Shown: piece by piece, positions 43,201 to 57,900 of the stretch
Position numbering within the stretch: position 1 is the stretch's first letter
Layout: each line of letters starts with the position of its first letter
Origin: Callipepla californica brunnescens
Lineage: Eukaryota; Chordata; Aves; Galliformes; Odontophoridae
Assembly (NCBI GenBank): GCA_023055505.1
Contig: JALIRH010000076.1
Location: 1,252,001 to 1,316,000 of the forward strand
Direction of reading: 5' to 3'
DNA: 64,000 bases
Program-made: the position numbers and the translations under genes
Notes under the pieces: generated by a model
Database searches by the model: none
Told to the model about the DNA's origin: nothing
Seen by the model: the letters and a program-made list of their open reading frames with translations, nothing else

Positions 43201-45822
43201 CCCACCAGATCCCTAACCCTAACTCTAACCCTAACCCTACTGATTCCTTACCCGAACCCTACCCTAACTCTAACCTAACCCTAACCCTATTCCTAACCCC
43301 AACTTTAACCCTACCCTAACCCTAACCCTTAACCCTACCCTAACCCTTATCCTAACCGTAACCCCTGACTCTACCCTAACCCCTAACCCTAACCCTACCC
43401 TAATCCCAACCCAACCCTAACACTAACCCTACCCTAACCCTACCCTAACCCTAACCCCAACCCTATCCCTAACCCTACCCTTACCCTAACCTTAACCCTA
43501 ACCCCTAACCCTTATCCTAACCTTAACCCCTGACGCTACCCTAACCCCTAACCCTAACCCTACCCTAACCCTAACCCAACCCTAACCCTACCCTAACCCT
43601 TACCCTAAACCAAACCCTACCCTAACTCTAACCCTAACCCTTACCCTGATCCTAACCCCTAACCCTAACCCTTACAGTAACCCCTAACCCTACACTAACC
43701 CTAACCCCTAACCTTAACCCCTAACCCTAAACCCTAACCCTAACCCTACACTAACCCTAATCTAAACTAACCCTAACCCTATTGATGGACCCAAAACCTA
43801 ACCCTAACCCTACACTAACCATAACACTTAACCTAACCATACCCTAACCCTAACCCTGACCCTAACCCTGACTCAAACCCTACCCTTAACCCTGACCCTA
43901 ACCCTACCCTAACCCTTACCTAACCCTAACCCTACCCTAACCCTAACACTACCCTAACATTTACCCTAACCCCTAACCCTTACCTAACCATAACCCTAAC
44001 ACTAAAACTAACCCTATTCTAACCCCTAACCCTACCCTAACCCTTACCCTAACACTAACCCTAAACCTACCCTAACCGTGACCCTAACCCCTAACCCCAA
44101 CCCCAAAGCCCTAACCCTAACCCTGCCCCTAACCCCAACCCTAACCCTGACACTAACCCCAACCCTACCCTAACCCTAACACTAACCCCTAACACTACCC
44201 TAGCCCTAACTCCTAACCCCTAATTTTAACCCTAACACTAACCCTAGCCCTACCCTAACCCTAACCCTACCCCTTACACTAACCATACCCTAACCCTAAA
44301 ACTGACCCTACACCATCCCTGACCCTAACCCTAACCCTTACCCTAACCCTTACCTATCCCTAACCCTACTCTAACCCTTAACCCTAACCCTACCCTAACC
44401 CTTACCCATACCCCTACCCCTAACCCCTAAATCTAGCCCTACCCTAAGCCTAACCCTACCCTATCCCTAACCCTTACCCTAACCCTTACCTATCCCTAAC
44501 CCTACCCTAACCCTAACCATACCCCTACCCCTAACCCCTAAATCTAGCCCTACCCTAAGCCTAACCCTACCCTATCCCTAACCCTAACCCTTACCCTAAC
44601 CCTTACCTATCCCTAACCCTACCCTAACCCTAACCATACCCCTACCCCTAACCCCTACATCTAGCCCTACCCTAACCCTAACCCTACCCTATCCCTAACC
44701 CTAACCCTTACCCTAACCCTTACCTATCCCTAACCCTACCCTAACCCTACCCCTAACCCTACCCTAACCCTGACTCAAACCCTACCCTTAACCCTGACCC
44801 TGACCCTAACCCTACCCTAAACCTTACCTACCCCTAACCCATAACCCTAACCCTAACCCTACCCTAACATTTACCCTAACCCTTACCTAACCATAACCCT
44901 AACACTAACCCTAAACCTAACCTAACCCTACCCTAACCGTGACCCTAACCCCTATCCCCAACCCGTAAGCCCAAACCCTAACCCTGTCCCTAACCCCAAC
45001 CCTACCCTAACCCTAACCACAACCCTACCCTAACCCTAAACCTAACACTAACCCCTAACCCTACCCTAGCCCTAATCCCTAACCCATACCCTACCCTAAC
45101 ACTACCCTACCCTTACCCTAAACCTACTCTAACTGTACCCTTACCCTAACCCTACCCTAAACCTAACTATAACCCTACCCTAACTCTAACCCTAACCCTA
45201 ACTCTTACCCTATCCCTAACCCTAACCCCTAACCCTGACACTGACCCTAACCACTAAACCTAACCCTTACCGTAAATTCTAATCCAACCCTAACCCTAAC
45301 CCTACCCATACCCCTACCCCTAACCCTAACCTAACCCTAACACTACCCTAACCCTAACCCCTAACCCTAACCCCTAACCGTAGCCCTACCCTAACCCTAC
45401 CCCTCACCCTAACCCTAACACTACCCTAACCCGAACCCCTAACCCTAACCCCTAACCGTAGCCCTACCCTAACCCTACCCCTCACCCTAACCCTATCCCT
45501 TACCCTAACCCTTACCTATCCCTAACCCTAACCCTAAACCTTAACCCTACCCTAACCCTACCCTAAACCTAACCCTAACCTTAAACCCTAACCCCAAACC
45601 ACCAGATCCCTAACCCTAACTCTAACCCTAACCCTACTGATTCCTTACCATAACCCTACCCTAACCCTAACCCTACCCTAAACTTAACCCCTAACCCTAA
45701 CCCTTACCCTAACCCTAACATTGACCCTATCCCTGACCCTAACCCCTAACCCTAACCCTTACCGTAACCCCTAACCCTAAACCCTAACCCTAACACTAAC
45801 CCTACACTAACCCTAATCTAAA

Positions 45823-45857
<35 letters not shown>

Positions 45858-48800
45858 CCCTACACTAACCCTAATCTAAACTAACCCTAACCCTATTGAT
45901 GGACCCAAAACCTAACCCTAACACTTACCCTAACCCTAACCCTGACCCTAACCCTGACCCTAACCCTGACTCAAACCCAACCCTTAACCCTGACCCTAAC
46001 CCTACCCTAACCCTCACTCAAACCCTACCCTTAACCCTGACCCTGACCCTAACCCTACCCTAACCCTTACCTATCTCTAACCCTACCCTAACCCTACCCT
46101 AACCCTCCAATCTAACCCTAATTCTACTCTAACCCTAACCCCTAACCCTAACCCTACCCTAACCCTAAACCCTAATCCTACCATAACCCTGTTGATGGAC
46201 CCTAATTCTACCTTAACCCTAACCCCTAACCCTAACACTAACCCTACACTAACCCTAATCTAAACTAACCCTAACCCTATTGATGGACCCAAAACCTAAC
46301 CCTAACCCTACCCTAACCATAACACTTACCCTAACCGTACCCTAACCCTAACCCTACCCTAACCCTCACCCTAACACTACCCTAACACTACCCTAACATT
46401 TACCCTAACCCCTAACCCTTACCTGACCATAACCCTAACACTAAACCTAACCCTAACCCTTAACCCCAACCCCTAAGCCCTAACCCTAACTCCTAAGCCC
46501 TAACCCCACCCTAACCCTAACCCTGCCCCTAACACCTAACCCTACCCTAGCCCTATCCTCGCCCTAACCCTACCCTAGCCCTAACCCCTAATTTTAACCC
46601 TAACCCCTAACCCTAACCCTACCCTAACCCTAACCCTGCCCCTAACCCTAACCATACCCTAACCCTAACACTGACCCTACCCCTATCCCTGACCCTAACC
46701 CTTACTCTAACCCTTACCTATCCCTAACCCTACCCTAACCCTTAACCCGAACCCTACCCTAACCCTTACCCTAACCCCTAACCCTAACCCTACACTAACC
46801 CTCAAATCTAACCCTAATTCTACCCTAACCCTAACCCCTAACCCTACCCTAACCCTAACCCTGACTCAAACCCTACCCTTAACCCCGACCCTAGCCCTAC
46901 CCTAACCCTTACCCTGACACTACCCTAACATTTACCCTAACCTTTAAACCTTACCTAACCATAACACTAATACTAAAACTAACCCTACCCTAACCCCTAA
47001 CCCTACCCTAACCCTTTCCCTAACACTAACCCTAACCCTGCACTAACCGTGACCCTAACCCCCAACCCCAACCCCTAAGCCCTAACCCTAACCCTGCCCC
47101 TAACCCCAACCCTACCCTAACCCTAACCCTGCCCCTAACCCTAACACTAACCCCTAACCCTACCCTAGCCCTAACCCCTAACCCCTAATTTTAACCCTAA
47201 CCCTTAACCCTAGCCCTACCCTAACCCTGCCCTAACCCTAACACTGACCCTAACCCTATCCCTGACCCTAACCCTTACCTATCCCTAACCCTAACCCTAA
47301 CCCTTAACCCTAACCCTACTCTAACACTTACCCTAACCCCTAACCCTAACCCTATCCCTTACCTAACCCTATCCCTACACTAACCCTCAAATCTAACCCT
47401 AATTCTACCCTAACCCTAACCCCACCCTAAACCTAACCCTGACTCAAACCCTACCCTTAACCCTGACCCTAACCCTACCCTAACCCTTACCTAACCCTAA
47501 CCCTACCCTAACCCTAACACTACCCTAACATTTACCCTAACCCCTAACCCTTACCTAACCATAACACTAACACTAAAACTAACCCTACCCTAACCCCTAA
47601 CCCTACCCTAACCCTTACCCTAACACTAACCCTAACCCTGCACTAACCGTGACCCTAACCCCTAACCCCAACCCCAAAGCCCTAACCCTAACCCTGCCCC
47701 TAACCCCAACCCTACCCTAACCCTAACCCTGCCCCTAACCCTCACACTAACCCCTAACCCTACCCTAGCCCTAACCCCTAACCCCTAATTTTAACCCTAA
47801 CCCTTAACCCTAGCCCTACCCTAACCCTGCCCTAACCCTAACCATACCCTAACCCTAACACTGACCCTAACACTATCCCTGACCCTAACCCTTACCTATC
47901 CCTAACCCTACCCTAACCCTACCCTAACACCTAACCCTAACCCTAACCCTATCCCTTACCTAACCCTAACCCTACACTAACCCTCAAATCTAACCCTAAT
48001 TCTACCCTAACACTAACCCCTAACCCTACCCTAACCCTAACCCTACCCTACCCCTGACTCAAACCCTACCCTTAACCCTCCTTAACCCTACCCTAACCCT
48101 TACCTAACCCTAACCCTACCCTAACCCTTAACCCTAACCCTACCCTAACATTTACCCTAACCCCTAACCATAACCCTAACACTAACCCTAACCCTAACCT
48201 TACCCTACCCTAACCGTGACCCTAACCCCTAACCCCAACCCATAAGCCCTAACCCCAAACCCTTACCTAACCCAAACCCTACCCTAATCCTAACCCTAAC
48301 CCTGCCCCTAACCCTAACACAAACCCCTAACCCTACCCTAGCCCTACCCTAGACCTAACCCTACCCTAGCCCTAACCCCTAACCCAAACCCTAACCTTAC
48401 CCTAAACCTACCCTAACCCTACCCTTACCCTAACTCTAACCCTAACACTAACCCTACCCTAACTCTTACCCTATCCCTAACGCTAAGCCCTAACCCTGAC
48501 ACTGACCCTAACTCCTAACCCTAACCCTTACCGAAAATTCTAATCCAACCCTTACCCTAACCCTACCCTAACCCTACCCATACCCCTACCCCTACACTAA
48601 CCCTTACCCTAACCCTTACCTATCCCTAACCCTAGCCCTACCCTAACCCTAACCCTTACCCTATCCCTAACCCTAACCCTTATCCTAACCCTTACCTATC
48701 TCTAACCCTACCCTAACAATTAACCCTAACCCTACCCTAACCCTCCAATCTAACCCTAATTCTACTCTAACCCTAACCCTACCCTAACCCTAAACCCTAA

Positions 48801-49292
48801 CCCTACCATAACCCTATTGATGGACCCTAGTTCTACCCTAACCCTAACCCCTAACCCTAACACCTAACCCTAACACCTAACCCTTTGCTAACCCTATTAA
48901 TGGACCCTAACTGTAACACTAACCCTACCCGTAATCCTACCCCTAACCCTTACCCAACCCTAACCCTAACCCTTACCCTACCCTAACCCTTACCCTAAAC
49001 CTAACCCTACGCTAATTCTAACCCTAACCCTGACCCTATCCCTAAACCTAACCCCTGACCCTAACCCCTAACCTTAACCTCTAACCCTAACCCTACCCTT
49101 ACCCTAACCCTACACCCTAACCCTAAACCCTACCCTAACCTAACCCTAACCCTACCCTAACCCTAAAACCCTAACCCTACCTCACACCCTACCCTTAACC
49201 CTGACCCTAATACTTACCCTAACCATTATCTAACCCTAACCCTACCCCATCCCTACCCTACCCCTTAAACCTAACCCTAACCCTACCCTAAC
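40270..49292 (-). repeat. Long degenerate telomere-like array (CCCTAA on + strand)
   Basis: About 9 kb of CCCTAA variants (CCCTAACCCCTAA, CCCTACCCTAA, CCCTTACC). The first 300 bp continue copy D. The remainder is a different, more homogeneous family containing recurrent ATTGATGGACCC islands (for example 41503, 41579, 41734, 43783, 45893, 46278, 48826) and internal duplications. CTCAAATCTAACCC recurs at 46801, 47386 and 47983, about 590 bp apart. Confidence 0.92.
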
Positions 49293-50267
49293 GGTGTCAG
49301 AATGTGACAGTCACAATATCAAAGTATCACAATGTTAGAATGTCAGTGTCACAAGGTTAGAATTTCACAATGCCAAAATATCACAATGTGAGAATCTAAA
49401 AATGTCACAGTGTCAGAATGTCAGAATGCAAAAATGAAAGACTGTCACAATACCAGAATGTAAAAATTTCACAGTCAGAATATTACAGTGTCACAATGTC
49501 AGAAGGTCGCATTTTCAGAATGTCAGTACGTGAGGATGTCAGAACGTCACAATGTCACAAAGTGAGAATATGAGAATGTCAGAATAACAGAATGTCAGAA
49601 TGTGAGAACGAAATGATGTCAGAATGTGATTATGTGAGAATGTCCGAATTTCAGAATGTCAGAATGTCACAACGTCAGAATGCAAGAATATCAGAATGTC
49701 CTAAGTTGAGAATGTCACAATGTATCTGAATATAAGAATGTAACATTGGCACAATCTCAGAATGTAACAAAGACATCACATCATAATGTCAGAATTTCAC
49801 AACTTCACAATGTCACAATGAGAGAATTTCAGAACGCAGCAATGTAACAATCTGAGAATGTCACAATATCAGATTGTCAGAATGTCAGAATGACAAAATG
49901 TGAGAATATCACAATATCACTATGCCAGATTCCCAAAATGCCACGATGTCACAATCTCAGAATGTCAGAATCACAGAATTTGACACTGCGAGAATATCAC
50001 AAAGTCACAAAGCCACAATGTCATAATATCACAATATCACAATGTCAGAATGTCACTATGGCAGATTGTCAGAATGCCAGAACATCAGAAGGTGAGAATA
50101 TAAGAATGTCAGAATGTCACAATGTCACAATGAGAGAATATTAGAATGTCACAATGTCAACATGTCAGAATGTGAGAAAGGGAGAATGTCATGATGTCAG
50201 AATGTCTTAATGTCAGAATGTCAAATCGTCACAACCTCCCAATTAAAATTCAGGGAATATGACTGTG

Positions 50268-51190
50268 TGTGAAAGACAGCAACTGTTTTTGACTTTTGTT
50301 GTCTCAAAGCTTGCTTCATGAGGTCTTTCTGGCTAGAAGACTCTAATTGACAACTGCTTGGAGAAGCTGATCATCACAAAGGACAATAATACTTGTATGG
50401 CACCGAAAGTACTACTCCTGTTGATTTATCTGTTGGGCCAGATGTGTTGGGTGGGCACAAATCAAACTAATGCCAGAACACGGAGGCAGCTAAAGAAAGC
50501 AGGATAGACACCCTGTTGTCCCTACAAGACAAGCCTCTCTTAAAACAAAACACCCACATGAATGGTGAGGAGCTTTCCTCCTTCAAGGTTTGAAAATTTA
50601 AAGCAAAACTGACCTTTAGGTTTAATCCCCTCGATAACCAGAGTCTGGAATGTGATGAATATGCATGTGCTATACCTTTAAATAGCTATTCATTTCTCTC
50701 TTACGTGCGCATGTTTGGTGAAGCAATCCCCCATGTACCCAGCGCGCCGCTTGACAGAACTCATTGGTGTGTCGAGTTGCTCAGTTGGTTTTCTCGACAC
50801 CACTAAACCAAAGACTTTGAAGAAGAGACTTTCCTGAGGGAAAAACCTCTTTGGAAGAACCCCCCTGCACAGCGCCTACTTGCTGCAAAACTTCCCGGCT
50901 TTCTCTCATCCCCCGCGGAGACCAGACGAATTCCTGAGACCAACGGACTACGGACCTCGCCAGATCCACGGTGCTGATGCTCTCTCTTTCTCTTTCTTGC
51001 TTTCTGCCAAGTCTCTTCGCTTTTCATCTCTTTTCTATCACCCATCTTCCCTTCCCCATATCCCTAAAAAACTACTTATTGTAATAAACTGGTTGGGCTA
51101 AAATTTGAACCATTGCCTTTTAATCTCACCATCGGGTATACACATACATATAAAGAACCTCATCTCCCTCCTTTATTTTGGAGCGTGACA
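50268..51190 (+). mobile_element. Solo LTR, 923 bp, with 5-bp target-site duplication
   Basis: Starts TGTGAAAGAC and ends GAGCGTGACA, flanked by CTGTG on both sides (50263-50267, 51191-51195). Other octamer copies (52136 and 52967 areas) show the uninterrupted sequence GGAATATGACTGTGTC. A TATA-like region (TATACCTTTAAATAG near 50670) and AATAAA at 51083-51088 place it on the plus strand. It differs from the other LTRs in the window. Confidence 0.92.
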
Positions 51191-52363
51191 CTGTGTCAAA
51201 ACGTCACAATGAGAGAATATGAAAAAGTGAGAACATCACAATGACCGAATGTCAGAATGTCGCAATTAGAAAATCGGGGAATATCAAAATGTCACAACGT
51301 CACAATGAGAGATAATAACACCAAGTGAATGACAATGTCACAGTGTCACAATGAGAGTATCTCAGAATGTCAGAACTTCCAAATGTCAAAATGTCACAAA
51401 GTCCAAATATCACAATGACAGAATGTCAGAATGACAGATTCCCACAGTTTCAGAATGTCAGAATGTGGTAATGAGAGAAAGTCAAAATATCGGAATGTCA
51501 GAATGTCACAAGGAGAGAATGTCAGAGTGTCACAATGCTATAATGTCAAAATGTCAGAACATCAGAAGGTCAGAATATCACAATGTCACAACGAGAGAAC
51601 CTCAAAATGTCACCAAGAGAGACTGTCAAACTATCAGAATGTGAGAATGAGTGAATGTCACAATGAGAGATGGCCACAATTTTAGAATGCCAGATTGTGA
51701 GAATGTCAGAATGTGAAAACGCCAGAATGGGAGTGAGTGAATGTCACAACATCAAAATGTCGTAACGTCAGAATGTACCAATGTGAGAGTGCCTGAATGT
51801 CACAGTATGAGAACGTCACAATATCACAAATCTCAGAATTTCAGTGTCAGAATGAGAGAATGTCACAATGCCACAATGAGAGAATGTCGCAATTACAGAT
51901 TATTGATATATCAGAATGTCAGAATACGAGAAAGTGAGAATGTCCCAATGTCAGAATATCAGAATGAGGGAAAGAGAGAATGTCATGATGCCAGAATGTC
52001 AAATTGTCACAAAGTCACAATATCACAATGAGAGAATATCAGAAAGTGAGAATATGCCAGTGAATGAATGACACATTGTGAGAATGTCAGAATGTCAGAA
52101 CGTCAGAATATCAGAATTACAAAATCAGGGAATATGACTGTGTCACAATGTCACAAAGAGAGAATATGAAAAAGTGAGAATATCACAACGACCGAATGTC
52201 AGAACGTGACAATGTCACAATGTCAGAATGAGGGAAAGAGAGAATGTCATGAAGTCAGAATGTCAACTTGTCACAATGCCACAATAGCACAGTAAGAGAA
52301 TATCAGAAAGTGAGAATTATGACAGTGACTGAATGTCACGATGTGAGAAAGTCAGAATATTAG

Positions 52364-52696
52364 TATAGGGCAAATAACCCCCAAAAAAACACTCCATGGA
52401 AATTGTGCGAAAGGCGGTATATTTTAGGTAGGCTTAAGAAAATGGTATACAAACAAGAAGAAAAGAGAGGAGCTCACCTTGATGATGGTCGAGGCTCGCT
52501 AATAACTCCAAAAGGGAGGGATCTCTAACAAGAGAACCTTCCCTGCTGGAGGTCAGCCCTTAAATGGGGTCTTGGCAGAGGTGGAGTCAAACTCCACCCC
52601 TTCCAATCACACTCACTTGTGCCCCTGCAGCTGACTCAGGGCTTGCCTCAGGTGATCAATCAGTGGTTCAGGCCATGATTCAACAGTTCCCATACA
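52364..52696 (-). mobile_element. LTR-like insertion, 333 bp, with 5-bp target-site duplication
   Basis: Unique sequence flanked by ATTAG (52359-52363 and 52697-52701) within the octamer array. Termini are TATAGGG...CCCATACA; on the minus strand this starts TGTATGGG, so minus orientation is preferred, with CATTTAAGGGCTG as a TATA-like element. No polyadenylation signal was seen. Size and TSD length resemble alpharetroviral LTRs, but the family is not identified. Confidence 0.75.
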
Positions 52697-54995
52697 ATTA
52701 GAATGTCAGAATGTCACCATGAGAGTATCTCAGAATGTCACAATGTCAGAATGTCACAACGATAGAATGTCAAAATGGCAGCATGTGTCTGTGAGAGAAT
52801 GTCACAATGACAGAATAGAAATATGTCAGAATATAGCAATGAGAGAATGTTAGAATGCAACAATGTCAACATGTCAGAATGGGAGAAAGTGAGAATGTCA
52901 TGATGTCAGAGTGTCTTAATGTCAGAATGTCAAATCTTCACTGTGTCACAACTACAAGATTAGGGAATATGACTGTGTCAGAAAGTCACAATAAGAGGAG
53001 ATGAAAAAGAGAGAATATCACAATGACCGAGTGTCACAATGTAAGAAAGTGAGAATGTGAGAATGTCAAAATGTCAGAATGACAGAATATCACTATGTCA
53101 CAATGTCGCAATGTCTCAAGGTCAGAATATCAATATGTAACAGTGTAAGAACGTCACAAATACCACAATGGGAGAATGACAGATTGTCACGATTACAGAA
53201 TTTCAGAATGTGAAAATATCAGAATGTCACAATGTCAGATTCTGAGAATGTCACAATGACAGAATGTCAGAATGAAAGATTTTCCAAATTCCAGAATGTC
53301 ACTATGTCACAACGTCAGAATGACGCATTGTCAAAATGCTAGAATGTCACAATGTCACAAGGTGAGAACATCACAATGGCAGATTGTCATAATGCCAGAA
53401 CATCAGAAGGTGAGAATATTAGAATGCCACAATGTCACAATGTCACCATGAGAGTATCTCAGAATGTCACAATGTCAAAATGTCAGAATGAGGGAAAGAG
53501 AGAATGTCATGATGTCAGAATGTCTTAACGTCAGAATGTCAAATTGTCACAACGTCACAATATCACAATGAGAGAATATCAGAAAGTGAGAATATGGCAA
53601 TGACCGAATGACACATTGTGAGAATGTCAGAATGCCAGAATGTCAGAATGTCAGAATGTCAAAATGTGTGAATGTCTGAATGTCACCATGAGAGAGAGTC
53701 AGAGTTTTACAATGTCACAATGTGAGAATGTCTGAACGTCAGAATGAGGGAGAGTTAGAATTTCAGAATGTCACAGTGTCACAATGTCATCATGTCACAA
53801 TATCAGAATGTTGCATTGTCACAATGTGAGAATGACAGGTTGTCACAATTCCAGAATTTCAGAATGTCAACATGTCTGAATGTCACAATGTCACAATTTC
53901 ACTATGTCACAACGCTAGAATGTCATAATATCAGAAAGTGAGAATATCACAATGGCAGATTGTCATAATGCCAGAACTTCAGAAGGTGAGAATATTAGAA
54001 TGTCACAATGTCACAATGTTACAATGTGAGTATCTCAGAATGTCACAATGCCAGAATATCAGAATGGCAGAATATGAGAAAGTGAGAATGTCACAATGTC
54101 AAAATGTCAGAATGAGAGAAAGAGAGAATCTCATGATGTCGGAATGTCTTAATGTCAGAATGTCAAATTGTCACAACGTCACGATATCACAATGAGAGAA
54201 TATCAGAAAGTGAGAATATGACAATGACCGAATGACACAATGTGAGAACGTTAGAATGTGAGAATGTCAGAATTGGAGAATGTCACAGAGTCACAATGAC
54301 AGATTGCCACAATTTCAGAATGTCAGTGTATCACAATGCCACAAAGTCACAATATCAGTATGTCATGAAGATAGAATGTCACAATGACAACATATGACTG
54401 TGACAGAACGTCACAATGTCAGATGATAAATATGGCCGAAAATCACAATGAGAGAATGTTAGAATGTCACAATGTTAACATGTCAGAACGTGAGAAAGTG
54501 AGAATGCCACAATGCCACGATGTGAGAATCTCACAATGTCACAATGAGAGAGAGTCAGAATTTCACAGTATCAGAATTTTGCATTGTCACAATGTGAGAA
54601 TGACAGATTGTCACATTTCCAGAATTTCAGAATGTCACAATTCCAGAATTTCAGAATGTCCAAATATCTGAATGTCACAATAGCAGAATGTGAGAGTATC
54701 ACAATGACAGAATGTCAGAATGACAGGTTGTCACAATTCCAGAATGTCACTATGTCACAATGCTAGAATGTCAGAATGTCAGAATGTGAAAATAGCACAA
54801 GGGCAGGTTGTCATAATGCCAGAACTTCAGAATGTGAGAATATTAGAATGTCATAATGTCAGAATGGGAGAATGTCACAATGGCAGGTTGTCATAATTCC
54901 AGAAGTTCAGAATGGGAGAATATTAGAATGTAACAATGTTGCAATGTGACAATGAGAGTATCTCAGAATGTCACAATGTCAGAATGTCAGAATGC

Positions 54996-57900
54996 CAGAA
55001 TAAGAGAAAAGAAAGGTATGAGGAGGCTATGGGGAAGCTATGGGGCAGCTATTGGGCAGCAGTGGGGCAGCTATGGGGCAGTAGTAGGGCAGCTATAAGG
55101 CAGCTATGGGGCAGCAGTGGGGCAGCTATGGGGCGGCTATGAGGAAGCCATTGGGCAGCTATGGGGCAGAAGTGAGGCAGCAATCAGGCAGCAGTGAGGC
55201 AGCTATGAGGAGGCTATGGGGCAGCTATGGGTCAGCTATCGAGAGGCTATGGGGCAGCTATGGGACGGCGATGAGGCAGACATGGGGCAGCTATGGGGGA
55301 GCAGTGAGGCAGCTATGGGGAGGCTATGGGGCAGTAGTTGGGCAGCTATAGGGTGGCTATGGGGAAGCCATTGGGCAGCTATGGGGCAGTAGTGAAGCAG
55401 CTATGGGTCAGTAGTTTGGCAGCTATGACGAGGCTATGGGAAGGCCATGGGGAAGCGATGGGGCAGCTCTGAGGCAGACAAAATGTAGCTATGGGGGAGC
55501 AGTGAGACAGCTATGGGGTGGCTATGGGGCAGTAGTGGGGCAGCTATGGGGCAGCTATGAGGTAGCCATGGGGCAGCTATGGGGAAGCAGCGAGGGAGCT
55601 ATGGGGTAGCAGTGAGGCAGCTATGATGAGGCTATGGGGAGGCTATGGGGCAGCCACGGTGCAGCTATGGGGCAGCAGTGGGGCAGCTATGGGCAGCAGT
55701 AAGGAAGCTATTGAGAAGGCTATGGGGGCAGCTATGGGGTGGCTATGGGGCAGCTATAGAGCGGCAATGTGGCAGTAGTGGGGCACCTATAAGGCAGCTA
55801 TGGGGCAGCAGTGGGACAGCTATGGGGCGGCTATTAGGCAGCCATGGGGTGGCAATGGGGCAGCAGTGAGGCAGCTATGGGGCGGCTATGGGGCTGAAGT
55901 GGGGCAGCTATGAGGAGTCTCTTGAGAGGCTATGGAGCAGCTATGGGGCAGCAGTGGGGTAGCAGGAGGAGACTATGGGGAGGCTATGAAGCAGGTATGG
56001 GGCAGCAGTGGGGCAGCTATGGGGCGACTATGGGGCAGCAGTTGAGCAGCTATGGGGCAGCCATGGGGCAGCTATGTGGCAGTAGTGAAACAGCTATGGT
56101 GTAGCTATAAGCGAGCCTTGGGGCAGCAAGGGGCAGTAGTAAGGCAGCTTTGGGGCAGCAGTGGGGCAGCTATGATGAGACTATGGGAAGGCCATGAGGA
56201 AGCTATGGGGCATCTTTGAGGCAGACAAAAAGTAGCTGTGGGGCTGCAGTGAGGCAGCTATGGGGCAGCTGTGGGGCAGCTATTGTGTAGCAGTGAGGCA
56301 TCTATGAGGAGGCTATGGGGAGGATATGAGGCAGCTATGGGGCAGAAGTGAGGCAGCTATGGGGTGGCTATAGGGCAGCAGTGGGGCAGGTATGGGGCAA
56401 CAAAGAGGCAGCCATGGGGCAGCAGTGGGGCAGCTTTGAGGCTACGGGGCGGCTATGGGGCAGTAGTGGGGTAGCTATGGGGCAGCAGTGAGGAAGCTAA
56501 GGGGAAGCAATGGGGCAGCTTTGAGGATGCTATTGGGAAGCCATGGGGCAGCAATGGGGCGGCTATGAGGCAGCGACGGGGAAGCTATGGGGCAGCAGTG
56601 AGGCAGGTATGGGGCAGTAGTAAGGCAGCTACGGGGCAGCAGTGGGGCAAATATGAGGAGGCTCTGAGGAAACTATGGGGCAGCTATGGGGCAGCAGTGA
56701 GGCAGTTATACAACAGGTATGAGGCACTTATCAAGCAGCTATGGGTCAGCTATGAGGAGGCTATGGGGCAGATGTGGTGCAGCAGTGGGGCAGCTAAGGC
56801 AGCTATGGGGAGGCTATGGGGCAGCAGTGTGGGCAACTATGAGGAGACTATGGGGAGGCTATGAGGCAGCTATGGGGCAGTAGTCGGGCAGCTATTGGAC
56901 GGCTATGAGGCAGCCATGGGGCAGCTATGGGGCAGCAGTGAGACAGCTATGGGGCAAGTATGGGGAGGCTATGGGGCAGCGACGGGGTGGCTATGGGGCA
57001 GTAGTGGGGCAGCTATGGTGAGGTTATGAGGCAGCCATGGGGTAGGTATGAGAAACCAGTGAGGCAGCTATGGGGCAGTAGTGGAGCAGCTATGAGGCAG
57101 CGGTGGGTCAGCTATGGGGTGGCTATGAGGCAGCAGTGGGTCAGCTATGGGGTGGCTATGAGGCAGCCATGGGGCAGCTATGGGACAGCAGTGGGGCAGC
57201 TATGAGGTAGCCATGGGGCACCTATGGGGAAGCAGCGAGGGAGCTATGGGGTAGCAGTGAGGCAGCTATGAGGAAGCTATGGGGAGGCTATGGGGAGGCT
57301 ATGGGGCAGATATGTAACGGCTATGAGGCAGCCACGGTGCAGTTATGGGGCAGCCACGGTGCAGCTATGGGGCAGCAGTAAGGAAGCTACGAGAAGGCTA
57401 TGGAGGCAGCTATCGGGTGGCTATGAGACAGCTATGGGGCAACTATGAGGCAGCCGTAGGGCAGCTATGGTGCAGCAGTGAGGCAGCAATTAGGCAGAAG
57501 TTGGGCAGATATGGGGCAGCAGTGAGGCAGCTATGAGGAGGCTATGGGGCAGCTATGGGGCAGCAGAGAGGCAGCTATGGGGCACGAGTGAGGCAGCTAT
57601 GGGTTAGCTATGAGGAGGCCTTGAGGAGGCTATGGGGCAGATATGGGGCAGCAGTGGGGCAGCTAAGGCAGCTATGGGAAGGCTATGGGGCAGCAGTGTT
57701 GCAGCTATGAGGAGACTATGGGGAGGCTATGAGGCAGCTATGGGGCAGCAGTCGGGCAGATATAAGGCAGCTATTGGGAAGCAGTGGGGCAGCTATGGGG
57801 CGGCTATTAGGCAGCCTTTGGGCACCTATTGGGCAGCAGTGAGGCAGGTATGGGGCAGCTATGAGGACGTTATGGGGCAGCTATGGGGCAGCAGTGGGGC

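Larger units (their letters stand above)
49293..54995 (+). repeat. 8-bp minisatellite (TCAGAATG / TCACAATG)
   Basis: Imperfect octamers TCAGAATG and TCACAATG fill the block, interrupted by two LTR-like insertions (50268-51190 and 52364-52696). Because eight is not a multiple of three and the consensus contains no stop, every plus frame encodes the same eight-residue period (such as MSECHNVR); ORFs here are incidental. It borders CCCTAA repeats on the left and the 11-bp minisatellite on the right. Confidence 0.95.

Noticed and set aside
49293..54995. Long plus-strand ORFs with MSECHNVR-like repeats, resembling repetitive proteins
   Set aside because: An 8-bp unit with no stop codon opens all three frames with the same eight-residue period. 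This follows from the repeat itself and shows no sign of selection for coding.
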